The position numbers and the translations under genes were made by a program. Below the pieces are notes generated by a model. It did not search any database. It saw only the letters and a program-made list of their open reading frames with translations, and was not told where the DNA came from. From the NCBI GenBank assembly GCA_024636635.1, contig JAGXGV010000070.1, forward strand, positions 1 through 49,612: a stretch of DNA of 49,612 nt. Direction: 5' to 3'. The stretch's first letter is position 1, and every line of letters starts with the position of its first letter. This stretch comes from Puniceibacterium sp. (GTDB taxonomy: Bacteria > Pseudomonadota > Alphaproteobacteria > Rhodobacterales > Rhodobacteraceae). Below are positions 9,283 through 18,690 of this stretch, in pieces.

Positions 9283-9626
9283 CGGAATACCTCGCTTGGG
9301 CTGCGGCGCGCTGGAAGAAATATTGATTTCGCGGCCGCAAAAACCACTGTTGCCGCTGCATTGCAGCAAAGCCGCGCATAGACAAGTCACAACTGGCCGA
9401 TGCACAGTGACTGTCCCCTGGTGCACAATGGCAATGCAGTTATTGTCCGCGAAGCGCGCGGAATCCGCTTTGGTGCGTACAATGTCGCGCCTGGGATCAG
9501 GCCCTGTTCCTGTGATTCAGGAGTTCCCCGCGTCCCGCCATGTCGATGATCGAACTGCGCCGTGACTGGGACTGGGACTGGGGCCGGGACGGGGGCCGGT
9601 GGGAGCCCCCGCGTTGTGTGCTGCGC
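9283..9626 (-). promoter_or_regulatory. upstream region of the RND operon with candidate operator
   Basis: About 340 bases between the end of the gbcB-like gene and the adaptor start. It holds a 13-base dyad GCTGCA-T-TGCAGC at 9355-9367 and two direct copies of TGCACA at 9401 and 9422, spaced 21 bases apart (two helical turns). These are reasonable candidates for a repressor or activator site for the pump operon. No regulator gene is adjacent, so the link is inference. Low-complexity TGGGAC-type repeats occupy 9563-9600. Confidence 0.35.
9591..9610 (-). terminator. weak hairpin after the gbcB-like gene
   Basis: GGGGGC at 9591-9596 pairs with GCCCCC at 9605-9610 across an 8-base loop, 16 bases beyond the stop of the minus-strand reductase gene. 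There is no T run, so it may only mark the 3' end of the transcript. Confidence 0.3.
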
Positions 9627-10700
9627 TCAGACCTCGACCTCGAGCCGTCCGATCGGATTGGAACAGCAGGCAAGGATGTAGCCATCGGCGATGTCATCCT
9701 CGGAAATCCCGCCGTTGTGCACCATATGCGCCTCGCCCGACAGCTTGCGTACCTTGCAGGTGCCGCATACGCCAAAGGTGCAGCCAGATGGGATGTTAAG
9801 CCCGGATGCCTTGGCGATGGCCAGCACCGTATCCGTCTGGTGGCAACTGACCGTCTTGCCGGAGCGGGTGAAAACCAGTTCGGCGGCCGCCTTTTCCTGC
9901 GGCACCACATCGTGGAAATCGGTCAGTTCGGCGCGCGTTTCGGCCGGAGCGGCAAAGCTTTCCTGATGGTAGCGCGACATGTCGTAGCCCAGGCTGTTGA
10001 GCATGTCGCGCACCGAATCCATGAAGGTTTCCGGCCCGCAGCAATAGACATCGCGCTCAAGGTAATCCGGCGCCATCAGGCCCAGCATCAGCTGGTTGAA
10101 CCGCCCGCGATAGCCGGTCCAGACGTCATAGGGGTCGTCTTCCTTGACCACGAAGTTCAGCTTGATCCCCTGGACCCGGCTTGCCATGTGTTCCAGCCTG
10201 CGCCGGAAAATCAGCTCGCTGGGCCGCCGCGCACAAGAGATGAAGGTGATGTCAGGGTCTTCGCCGCGTTCCCACAGAAACGCCGCCATCGACATCATCG
10301 GGGTAACGCCCGACCCCGCCGAGATGAACAGGTACTTGTCATCCGGTTGCGGCGGCAGGTGGAACAGGCCCGCAGGCCCATAGACCCTCAGCCGCATCCC
10401 CGGCTTGAGATGATCCAGCATCCAGCGGGTCGCAACGCTGCCCTTCTGTGCCTTCACCGTCACCGTGATATAGGCGGTCGCGGCAGGGTTGGACGAGATC
10501 GTGTAGGTGCGCTGGATGTTCCCCCCGGGCACCGGCAGGTCCAGCGTCACGAATTGCCCCGCCTTGTACAGGAACCGCGACCCCGACGGCGGGCGGAATA
10601 CGAAGCTGACCACATCCGGCGCCTCGGGGATGGTCTGCACACATTCCAGCGGCTCGGAATCCGCCCAGAGCGGCGAATCCTCTTTCGGCATCGGGATCAT
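9627..10700 (-). CDS. gbcB: Rieske oxygenase reductase (glycine betaine monooxygenase GbcB-like)
   Basis: A 357-residue flavin and iron-sulfur reductase that passes electrons from NAD(P)H to the partner Rieske oxygenase. Domains in order: FAD-binding barrel (about residues 12-110, RTYTISS motif for flavin), nucleotide-binding domain (about 115-235, SAGSGVTPMMSM), then a C-terminal plant-type [2Fe-2S] domain (about 270-357) with Cys in SGCTFGVCGTCKVRK and a last Cys in LACCSNP. The start ATG 10700 has GGAG 7 bases upstream, and the oxygenase stop lies only 4 bases before it, so the two are co-translated. The substrate is inferred from the partner; similar reductases also serve carnitine or stachydrine oxygenases. 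Confidence 0.82.
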   Translation of the reverse strand: MIPMPKEDSPLWADSEPLECVQTIPEAPDVVSFVFRPPSGSRFLYKAGQFVTLDLPVPGGNIQRTYTISSNPAATAYITVTVKAQKGSVATRWMLDHLKPGMRLRVYGPAGLFHLPPQPDDKYLFISAGSGVTPMMSMAAFLWERGEDPDITFISCARRPSELIFRRRLEHMASRVQGIKLNFVVKEDDPYDVWTGYRGRFNQLMLGLMAPDYLERDVYCCGPETFMDSVRDMLNSLGYDMSRYHQESFAAPAETRAELTDFHDVVPQEKAAAELVFTRSGKTVSCHQTDTVLAIAKASGLNIPSGCTFGVCGTCKVRKLSGEAHMVHNGGISEDDIADGYILACCSNPIGRLEVEV

Positions 10701-10704
10701 GCGT

Positions 10705-12123
<1,419 letters not shown>

Positions 12124-13068
12124 TCAGTGCGCGCGGCTCCGGCGGTTCTTCACCAGCGGCAGAAGGCCGGGCAGAAGGACGGTGACAAAGATCAGGCCAT
12201 AGGCGATGCTGGCCGCCAGCCCGGCCGAGGCCGCCGCCCCCGCAACGGGAAACAATGCCGCCGCCGCGCCTTCGCGCAGGCCCCATCCCGAGACGGAAAT
12301 CGGGATCAGCATGGTGAACAGGATCAGCGGCACGATGCCCAGCACTTCGGCCAGGGACAGGTCGGTTCCCGTGGCCCTTGCGCAGAAGGCAAAGGCCGAC
12401 AGGGTGCAGGTCGCTGTCGCCAGCCCCAGCACAATCTGGAACGGCAGCACGTCGCGCGCCAGCAGCGACCGGTGCAGCGCGCTCCACAAACTGTCCAGCG
12501 CGCGGCGCTGCGGCCCCGGCAGCAGCCCGCCCAGCCAGAACACCACCGGCGCCGCCAGACCGATCAGGATGAACGGCACGATGATGGACCGAACCCAGAG
12601 CGGCCAGTAAAGACCGCCCTGCATACCATAGGTCACGGCAAAGGTCGTCGCCATGATCAGGAAGATCACCACCTGCCCCGACAGCCGTTCGAAAATCACA
12701 CCCTGCGTGGCGCGCATCAGCCCGGCCTGATGGCGCGCCCGCACCGCGCGCCCGACATCCCCCACCATGCCGCCGGGCAGCGACTGGTTCACGATCTGGG
12801 ACAAGTAATATTCGCTGACCGCCCGGCACAGGGTGAACCGCTGGCCCAACCGCTGCGCCGTGACCCGCCAGCGCACCGCCGACAGCAGCGTCTGAAGGCT
12901 GAGCGCGACAAACGCCAGCGCAAGCCAGCGCGGATCGGCGGCGGCCAGACTGCGCAGCGCATCCTGACCCCCCACGGCGCGCCAGAGAACGGCAAGCAGC
13001 GCAAGGCTGACCATCACCTGAAGGGCGCGGATCAACCGTCCACCGGGGCGCCGGGTCCCGATGTTCAT
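12124..13068 (-). CDS. flippase-like / lysylphosphatidylglycerol-synthase-type transmembrane protein
   Basis: A 314-residue integral membrane protein of the LPG_synthase_TM (UPF0104, flippase-like) family with about eight hydrophobic segments. ATG 13068 is preferred since GGAGA lies 4 bases upstream; the open frame to 13188 adds only basic, non-conserved residues. A recognisable family block is SEYYLSQIVNQSLPGGMVGD near residue 85, followed by RATQGVIFERLSGQ. The aminoacyl-transferase domain of MprF is absent, so only the putative lipid-translocating part is present. It is divergent from the glucan genes opgH-opgG, which may point to a role in envelope lipid or glucan handling, but that is inference. 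Confidence 0.8.
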   Translation of the reverse strand: MNIGTRRPGGRLIRALQVMVSLALLAVLWRAVGGQDALRSLAAADPRWLALAFVALSLQTLLSAVRWRVTAQRLGQRFTLCRAVSEYYLSQIVNQSLPGGMVGDVGRAVRARHQAGLMRATQGVIFERLSGQVVIFLIMATTFAVTYGMQGGLYWPLWVRSIIVPFILIGLAAPVVFWLGGLLPGPQRRALDSLWSALHRSLLARDVLPFQIVLGLATATCTLSAFAFCARATGTDLSLAEVLGIVPLILFTMLIPISVSGWGLREGAAAALFPVAGAAASAGLAASIAYGLIFVTVLLPGLLPLVKNRRSRAH

Positions 13069-13410
13069 TCTGGTCTCCGGAAGAAGGTGCAGCGGCGCGG
13101 GTTGGCGGCCGTTCCTTCTTGTCTCATCATCTGTTTGCCTGTCCGTTCCAGTTGACGCCGGGAAACCACAGCGCGGAACCGGTCGCAAGCCTTTCGCGTG
13201 TGCACGCGCAGCAAACTGTCAAACGGTTCCTTCAGTTTGCGACGAAACTTTGCACAGTTTCCGGTCACTGGCGAATTTTCGCCTAAGCGAATCAGTTCCA
13301 TCGGCGGCGATCACGATTTTTTATGTGCCAGGCTTGCTGCAGCGCAACAAAACCGCATGTGCGCCGTTGGCGGAGCAACGTACCCCACACCGAACGCACG
13401 AAGGTTATTC
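13069..13410 (+). promoter_or_regulatory. divergent promoter region between the flippase-like gene and opgH
   Basis: About 340 bases between two divergent starts, so it must hold both promoters. The part closest to opgH (13270-13330) is less GC-rich. No clear palindrome longer than the core GTGCAC was seen, and no gene is proposed here even though the opgH frame stays open back to 13198. Confidence 0.5.
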
Positions 13411-15051
13411 ATGTCCATGCACGTCCCCCAAGGCCGGTCAGTTGTCGCCCCTGCGCGCGCGCCGCAGCAACCGCCCCCCCTGCGCCGCATTCCGGCGCGC
13501 ACTGTTCCGGCCTCTGTCCTGTTGCCACAAGCGGCTCGGTTCCGGTCGCTTGCCTGGCTTCAGGCGGCGCTTACCCTCACGCTGACCGCTCTGGTCGTCA
13601 CTGGCTTTGTGGCGGCGATCGACGAATGGACGATGGCCGGCAGTGTCGCGCTGGTCCTGATGACGCTGACCACGGCAGCCCTGGCGCTGGGCGCCACGAC
13701 CGCCCTGATCGGTCTGATGGCACCGCGGCACGTGCCGTTCCGCCTGCAGCCCGGATGGACCCCGACAGGGCGCACCGCCGTCCTGTTGACCCTGTGCGGC
13801 GAGGATCCCGCCGGTCCGGCCCGGATGCTGGGTGAACTTGCAACGGATCTGGAACGGCAGGGCATCCGCCATACCACAACCCTGTTCGTGCTGTCCGACA
13901 CGCGCGATGCCGCAGGGATCGCCACAGAGGAACAGACGCTTGCACCGCTGATCGACTCTGGCCGCATCGTCTATCGTCGGCGCGACGTGAACACAGGGCG
14001 CAAGCCCGGCAACATCGCCGACTGGCTGCAAAGCCACGGCGACAGGTTCGACTACATGATGACGCTGGACGCCGACAGCCGCATGGGCGCGGCGCGCATC
14101 GCCAACATGGTCGCGCGGATGGAACGGTCGCCACAGACCGGTCTGTTGCAGGCCGGGATGCGCCTGATCCCGGCCCAATCCCGCTTTGGCCGGCTTCAGC
14201 GTTTGTCCGCGCGGATGATGGGTCCGACCTTTCTGACCGGGTTCGCTCTCTGGACCGGGGATGCCGGGAACTATTGGGGGCACAATGCGCTGATTCGCGT
14301 CAGGGCCTTCCGCGAGGCGGGCGAACTGCCCAAACTAAGCGGGCAGGCGCCTTTCGGCGGCGATATCCTCAGCCATGATTTCATCGAGGCGGCTTTGATG
14401 CGCCGCGCGGGCTGGAAGATCGAGATTGACGCCGACACTCGTGCCAGCGCCGAAGATGGCCCGCAGACCCTGGCCGAATTTCACAAGCGCGACCGCCGCT
14501 GGTGTCAGGGCAATCTTCAGCACACGCGCCTGATCGGTGCCAAAGGGCTGCACCCGATCAGCCGTCTGCACATGGCCGTTGGCATCATGGGCTATGTCGC
14601 CGGACCGATCTGGCTGGCGCTGGTGGTGATGCTGGCCGCCGGGATGGTGCCTGCCGCGACGATCTGGCCGCTGCTTGCGGTTGCGGTCCTGCTGCTTGCG
14701 CCCAAGCTTTGCGGGTTGACCCGGTCCCTGCGCAGCACGCAAAGCCCGCGCGCCCGCCGGATCATGCTGCGCGCCGGCGCCGCCGAACTGGCGCTGTCCT
14801 CGATCCTTGCGCCGATCGTGATGATCCGCCATGTGCTGGCCGTCGGATCGGTGGTGACCGGCCACGATTGCGGCTGGAAGGGCCCGACACGGCGGGGTCC
14901 GGCCCTGCCGGTGGGCGCGTTCGAGGCGGTCGCCGGGGCTGCGCTTGTCGCATTTGTTGCGGTGCTCAATCCCGAGGCGCTGCTCTTCATGCTGCCGGTG
15001 GCACTGCCCCTACTGGCGGCGCCGGTCCTTGTACCTTATCTTGACCGCTGA
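13411..15051 (+). CDS. opgH: glucans biosynthesis glucosyltransferase OpgH (MdoH)
   Basis: A family-2 glycosyltransferase in the inner membrane that polymerises the glucose backbone of osmoregulated periplasmic glucans from UDP-glucose. ATG 13411 (AAGG 7 bases upstream) gives 546 residues. Two hydrophobic helices come first (about residues 38-58 and 67-93), then the cytosolic catalytic domain with DADS (TLDADSRMG, about residue 215), DIISHDFIEA-like GGDILSHDFIEAALMRRAG and the RRW signature KRDRRWCQGN. Several more helices follow to the C-terminus. It is shorter than the ~850-residue enterobacterial protein, lacking the long N- and C-terminal cytosolic parts. opgG follows 31 bases downstream, in the same operon. 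Confidence 0.92.
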   Translation: MSMHVPQGRSVVAPARAPQQPPPLRRIPARTVPASVLLPQAARFRSLAWLQAALTLTLTALVVTGFVAAIDEWTMAGSVALVLMTLTTAALALGATTALIGLMAPRHVPFRLQPGWTPTGRTAVLLTLCGEDPAGPARMLGELATDLERQGIRHTTTLFVLSDTRDAAGIATEEQTLAPLIDSGRIVYRRRDVNTGRKPGNIADWLQSHGDRFDYMMTLDADSRMGAARIANMVARMERSPQTGLLQAGMRLIPAQSRFGRLQRLSARMMGPTFLTGFALWTGDAGNYWGHNALIRVRAFREAGELPKLSGQAPFGGDILSHDFIEAALMRRAGWKIEIDADTRASAEDGPQTLAEFHKRDRRWCQGNLQHTRLIGAKGLHPISRLHMAVGIMGYVAGPIWLALVVMLAAGMVPAATIWPLLAVAVLLLAPKLCGLTRSLRSTQSPRARRIMLRAGAAELALSSILAPIVMIRHVLAVGSVVTGHDCGWKGPTRRGPALPVGAFEAVAGAALVAFVAVLNPEALLFMLPVALPLLAAPVLVPYLDR

Positions 15052-15082
15052 CAGCGCGATTATTCACGGACGGCACGGAAAC

Positions 15083-16627
15083 ATGATGCACAGAAGAAGC
15101 TTTCTTTACACGGCGACCGCCGCGGCGACCCTCATGGGCGCAGGCGGCAGTCACGCGCAGGCGACGCCCGGTCAGGGCGACTCTTTGCTGGACCGGGCCC
15201 GCGCCCTGGCACAGGAGCCCTATAAATCGCCCGGCACCAAACTGCCGAAGCCCTTTGGGGATTTGGATTACGATGCGTACCGTGGCATCGTTCCGCTGCC
15301 CGGTCGCGCCGCCATGCTCGAGCTTGGCGACAGATACGCCGTCGATCTTCTGCCGCCGGGCCTGTTCTTTTCCACCCCCGTGACCATCGACCGGGTCACC
15401 GAATCCGGTATCGTGCCGTTTGAATTCTCGCCCGACCTGTTTTCCTTCGACTTGCGGTTCTTCGATGATATTCCTGCCGAAGCCCCCGGTGCAGGGTTCT
15501 CTGGCCTGCGCCTGCGCACGCCGTTGAACGATCCGGACGAGATGAACGAGTTTCTGATCATCCAGGGCGCCAGTTATTTCCGCGCCATCGGGCAGAACAT
15601 GGTCTATGGCCTTTCGGCACGCACCGTGGCGCTGGGCACCGGCACCGATGGTCCCGAAGAATTCCCCGAAATCGTCCACCTGCGCCTGTATCCGCCCATG
15701 GGGGTCACCGAACGGATCGAAGGGCTGGTCGACAGCCCGTCGCTGTCGGCGCATATCGACATGACGGTCACGCCCGGCGAAGAGACCCGGCAGAACATCT
15801 CGGTCACGATCTTTCCACGTGAACGCATTGAAAATGTGGGCATTGCGCCGCTCACCTCGATGTATTTCAAGGGGCCGTTGCGGTCCGCGGTCGGTGATGA
15901 TTTCCGCCCGGCGGTGCATGACAGCGACGTGCTGGTCATCCAGAACGGTGCCGAAGAGACGCTTTGGCGCGGCATCACGAACCCGGCAAAGGTGCAGAGT
16001 TCATCCTTTACCGACGAAAATCCGCGCAATTTCGGCCTTTACCAATCCGACCGCCACTTTTCGGCATTTCAGGATACAGAAGCGCATTACGGTCGCCGTC
16101 CCTCGGCCCGGATCGAGCCGAACGGCGACTGGGGCAAAGGCGCCGTGAAGCTGATCGAAATTCCGACGGATGACGAATTCATGGACAACATCGTGGCGTT
16201 CTGGACACCGGCGGAAGCGCTGGAAGAAGGCTCGGAACATCGGTTTGACTACGATATCGTCTGGACCCTTGCCCCGGCACCGGATGCGGGTGCACGTATC
16301 CTTCAGACGCGCAGCGGCATAGACCCGATTGACCGCGAGGTGTTGCAGTTCGTGGTGGATTTCGAAAACCTGCCAAAGGACGCTTGGCCCGAACTGAAGG
16401 TCAACAACGGCGCAACGGTGTCCGATCCTGTGCTGCTCGAACTGCCGCAAAGCGGACCCGAGGCAGAGGGATTGGACGGGGCCGAACGGATCCGCGTGGC
16501 GTTCCGGCTGCGTCCGCGCAACAATGAGAACGCCGAACTTCGGCTGGTGATGCGCGGTGCGGCGAACCAGCCTTTGGCGCCGGTCTGGCTGCATCGCTGG
16601 ACACGGGCACGCGACGGCGGCGTCTGA
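15083..16627 (+). CDS. opgG: glucan biosynthesis protein OpgG/OpgD (MdoG family)
   Basis: A 514-residue periplasmic protein needed to build the branched osmoregulated glucans with OpgH. The N-terminus MMHRRSFLYTATAAATLMG has the twin-arginine pattern RRSFL followed by a hydrophobic stretch and the cleavage-like SHAQA, so export by the Tat route is likely, as for OpgD. The mature protein begins with the conserved block for this family (ARALAQEPYKSP, LDYDAYRGI). It has the large beta-sandwich domain (about residues 30-400) and the smaller C-terminal domain. Two ATG codons lie in tandem at 15083 and 15086; the frame is open upstream only because it overlaps opgH. Whether it is functionally OpgG or OpgD cannot be told by eye. 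Confidence 0.9.
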   Translation: MMHRRSFLYTATAAATLMGAGGSHAQATPGQGDSLLDRARALAQEPYKSPGTKLPKPFGDLDYDAYRGIVPLPGRAAMLELGDRYAVDLLPPGLFFSTPVTIDRVTESGIVPFEFSPDLFSFDLRFFDDIPAEAPGAGFSGLRLRTPLNDPDEMNEFLIIQGASYFRAIGQNMVYGLSARTVALGTGTDGPEEFPEIVHLRLYPPMGVTERIEGLVDSPSLSAHIDMTVTPGEETRQNISVTIFPRERIENVGIAPLTSMYFKGPLRSAVGDDFRPAVHDSDVLVIQNGAEETLWRGITNPAKVQSSSFTDENPRNFGLYQSDRHFSAFQDTEAHYGRRPSARIEPNGDWGKGAVKLIEIPTDDEFMDNIVAFWTPAEALEEGSEHRFDYDIVWTLAPAPDAGARILQTRSGIDPIDREVLQFVVDFENLPKDAWPELKVNNGATVSDPVLLELPQSGPEAEGLDGAERIRVAFRLRPRNNENAELRLVMRGAANQPLAPVWLHRWTRARDGGV

Positions 16628-16637
16628 ACGCCGCCGT
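16614..16637 (+). terminator. perfect hairpin over the opgG stop codon
   Basis: ACGGCGGCGT at 16614-16623 pairs perfectly with ACGCCGCCGT at 16628-16637 across the 4-base loop CTGA, which contains most of the stop codon. There is no T run after it, so it may stabilise the 3' end or assist termination between opgG and the convergent ridA gene. Confidence 0.5.
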
Positions 16638-16690
16638 GTCGGGCTGGATCGGGATCGAACCGCGACGGCCCCGGGCCGCCTGTGGGCCGA

Positions 16691-17041
16691 TCAGGGTTTG
16701 GCGGCGGTGACCATGAATTCCACCAGATGGTCCGGCGTGGCAAGCTTTGCCTCGCCGCAGGCCCGCGCCGGGGTGTGGCCGGGCGCGACCCAGGCATCCC
16801 AGACCGCGTTCATCGCGGCAAAATCGGCCATGTCGGCCAGCCAGATCGTCACCTGAAGCAGGTGGGTCTTGTCCGATCCGACCTCGGCCAGAAGGCTGTC
16901 GATATTGCCCAGACAGGTCTTGGCCTGGGTGGCAACGTCGTCACCGGGCTTTCCGACCTGACCGGCCAGGTAGATGGTGCCGCCATGTTCGACAATCTGG
17001 CTCATGCGGGGGCCGGTGTGGTGGCGGGTGATCTGGGTCAT
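16691..17041 (-). CDS. RidA family protein (reactive imine/enamine deaminase)
   Basis: A protein of about 116 residues in the RidA/YjgF/Rid family, which hydrolyses reactive imines or enamines to ketones and ammonia. Two tandem ATGs exist at 17044 and 17041; AGGAG sits 3 and 6 bases upstream respectively, so 17041 is chosen. Family features are GGTIYLAGQVG near residue 20, the central SLLAEVGSDKTHLLQVTIWL, and the C-terminal block GHTPARACGEAKLATPDHLVEF. The Arg in PARA sits where the substrate-binding Arg of RidA is found. It lies about 100 bases downstream of the DadA-like oxidoreductase on the same strand; amino-acid oxidation yields imines, so the pair makes metabolic sense. Confidence 0.88.
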   Translation of the reverse strand: MTQITRHHTGPRMSQIVEHGGTIYLAGQVGKPGDDVATQAKTCLGNIDSLLAEVGSDKTHLLQVTIWLADMADFAAMNAVWDAWVAPGHTPARACGEAKLATPDHLVEFMVTAAKP

Positions 17042-17142
17042 CATGCTCTCCTGTTGTTGAAAATCTGTGTGACGGATTACGCGACCGCGCCCCGGAAACC
17101 CAGAGGGGATGCGCCCCGTCCGGGCCGGTGGCGGTCTGGATG

Positions 17143-18354
17143 TCAATGCAGCCCCTGATCCAGTCCGTCGATGGCCGAAATGTCGCCTGTCATCGCCCGG
17201 GCCAGCCGCTCGCCGGTGACGGGACCAAGGGTGAATCCCTGATGCCCATGTCCAAAATGCAGCCACATGCCGCGGTGCCGGGGCGCCTGCCGGATCAGTG
17301 GCAACATGCCCGGCAGGCAGGGCCGCGTGCCGGACCAGGCGGCCTTTTCCAGCGGGGGGCCAAAATCCATGAGTTCGCGCGCAGCCTTTTCGCCCCGCCG
17401 CATCTGACGTGGATGCGGCGCTGCCTTGCGGGAAAGTTCGGCACCGGTTGCGATGCGCAGGCCCTGACGCATCGGTGACAGGACGATGCTGCGTTCAGCA
17501 TCGACCAATGCGCGGTTCAGCCGCGCGGCCCCCTTGAAATGCATGTGATAGCCGCGCTTTGCGACCATCGGGACTCGGTATCCGAACCGGCGCAGCAGGG
17601 CGGGCGACCAGGGGCCAAGGGCGATCACGACCTGTTCCGCCTCGACCCCGCCGGCCTTCCAGCCCGCGCCATGAGGCGCGAGCGTCGTCGCATCCCCGGT
17701 CACGATGCTGCCGCCGCGCTGTTCGAACAGCCTGGCATAGGCCTGCACCAGCCCACCCGGATCAGAGGCGCGCCATGGCCCGGACCACAACACCGCCCCG
17801 GCGAGCTTTCCCGTCACCGCAGGTTCCGCGCGTTGCAGCGATTCGGAGCCGAAGATCGTGTAGGGATGGCCATAGGTCCGCGCCATCCGCCGGGCGGTTG
17901 TTTCGGCGGCGTCAAGCGCGCGTTCGCTGCGGTAGGCTTCCCAGTAGCCGTCGCGCTGGATCAGGTTGTCCGCCCCCGCCGCGGCAATCAGCGGTGCATG
18001 GGCGCCAAGCGCGGTGGATATGAGCTGATGATACAGCGCCGCGGCCCGTGCATATCGCGCCGGATGCGATGCCATCCAGTACCGCAGCAACGCCCCCGCC
18101 TGCGCAGGCAGGGCAAGCGGGTCGAACGACAGCGCATTGCCTTCGCCCAGTGCCATCCGCAGAAGGCTGATGGGTGACCGGGGCAGGGCATAGGGTTCGG
18201 ACGCCTCGGATTGCAGGATGCCGGCGTTGCCGTGGCTGGTTTCCTGACCCGGCCCGGTCCGGTCCAGAATCACGCAGTCGCGCCCCCGCGCCTGAAGCGC
18301 CAGCGCCGCGCCCAGCCCGGCCATTCCGGCCCCCAGAATCAGCACGTCGCTCAT
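17143..18354 (-). CDS. FAD-dependent oxidoreductase, D-amino acid dehydrogenase-like (DadA family)
   Basis: A 403-residue flavoprotein of the DAO/DadA superfamily that would oxidise an amino acid or secondary amine to an imino acid. The N-terminal dinucleotide-binding fold is MSDVLILGAGMAGLGAALAL, followed by the Glu/Asp of the FAD ribose site (CVILDRTGPGQETSHGNAG). The C-terminus carries FGHGHQGFTLGPVTGERLA, the usual second FAD contact. ATG 18354 has AAGG 7 bases upstream and overlaps the stop of a short upstream frame (ATGA). An upstream TTG at 18429 in the same frame is less likely. The downstream ridA-type gene suggests the imine product is cleared by RidA. The substrate cannot be deduced. 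Confidence 0.85.
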   Translation of the reverse strand: MSDVLILGAGMAGLGAALALQARGRDCVILDRTGPGQETSHGNAGILQSEASEPYALPRSPISLLRMALGEGNALSFDPLALPAQAGALLRYWMASHPARYARAAALYHQLISTALGAHAPLIAAAGADNLIQRDGYWEAYRSERALDAAETTARRMARTYGHPYTIFGSESLQRAEPAVTGKLAGAVLWSGPWRASDPGGLVQAYARLFEQRGGSIVTGDATTLAPHGAGWKAGGVEAEQVVIALGPWSPALLRRFGYRVPMVAKRGYHMHFKGAARLNRALVDAERSIVLSPMRQGLRIATGAELSRKAAPHPRQMRRGEKAARELMDFGPPLEKAAWSGTRPCLPGMLPLIRQAPRHRGMWLHFGHGHQGFTLGPVTGERLARAMTGDISAIDGLDQGLH

Positions 18355-18422
18355 GCCGTGGCCTTTGCGCGGCGGTGCCCCGGTGGCGTCGCCTGGATCT
18401 GGCAGAGGTCTGGGGACATCAT
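18351..18422 (-). CDS. candidate 23-codon upstream reading frame coupled to the DadA-like gene
   Basis: A short frame, MMSPDLCQIQATPPGHRRAK plus three residues (23 in all), with a near-ideal ribosome site AAGGAG 9 bases before its first ATG. Its stop TGA overlaps the ATG of the flavin oxidoreductase in the sequence ATGA. The peptide has no signal or known domain. It could be a leader that sets translation of the downstream gene, or simply chance. There is no comparative support. Confidence 0.35.
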   Translation of the reverse strand: MMSPDLCQIQATPPGHRRAKATA

Positions 18423-18690
18423 CGGGCAAGTCTCCTTGGGGTGTGCGGGGGTATCGGGACGGGGGGCGCTGGCAGGTCGGGCGGGACAGGTCGGGCGCAC
18501 GACGCTAAAGAAACGGTTTTCCCCAGCCAATGCAATCGGCCGCTGCGCTTTGCAATACAGCCCTATGCCGCCCCTTGAAACCTTTCCCGAGCGGCAGCAC
18601 AAGGCGAACACGGGCTCTCACTTTAACGTAAGGGCATTGCCCGCTGTGGCGGTGCGTGGCTTTATGCCGCTTGTTCCGAAGGAGCCCGCC
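18423..18690 (+). promoter_or_regulatory. divergent promoter region between the dadA-like unit and ynjF
   Basis: About 270 bases between divergent units. It must hold a leftward promoter for the dadA-like/ridA unit and a rightward one for ynjFBCD. The short dyad TTAACGTAA lies at 18623-18631, about 60 bases before the ynjF start. No convincing sigma-70 pair can be named with certainty. Confidence 0.4.

Noticed and set aside
13198..13410. 71-residue N-terminal extension of opgH
   Set aside because: The frame is open to 13198, but the only good ribosome site (AAGG, 7 bases) is before 13411 and the extension is not protein-like for the family.
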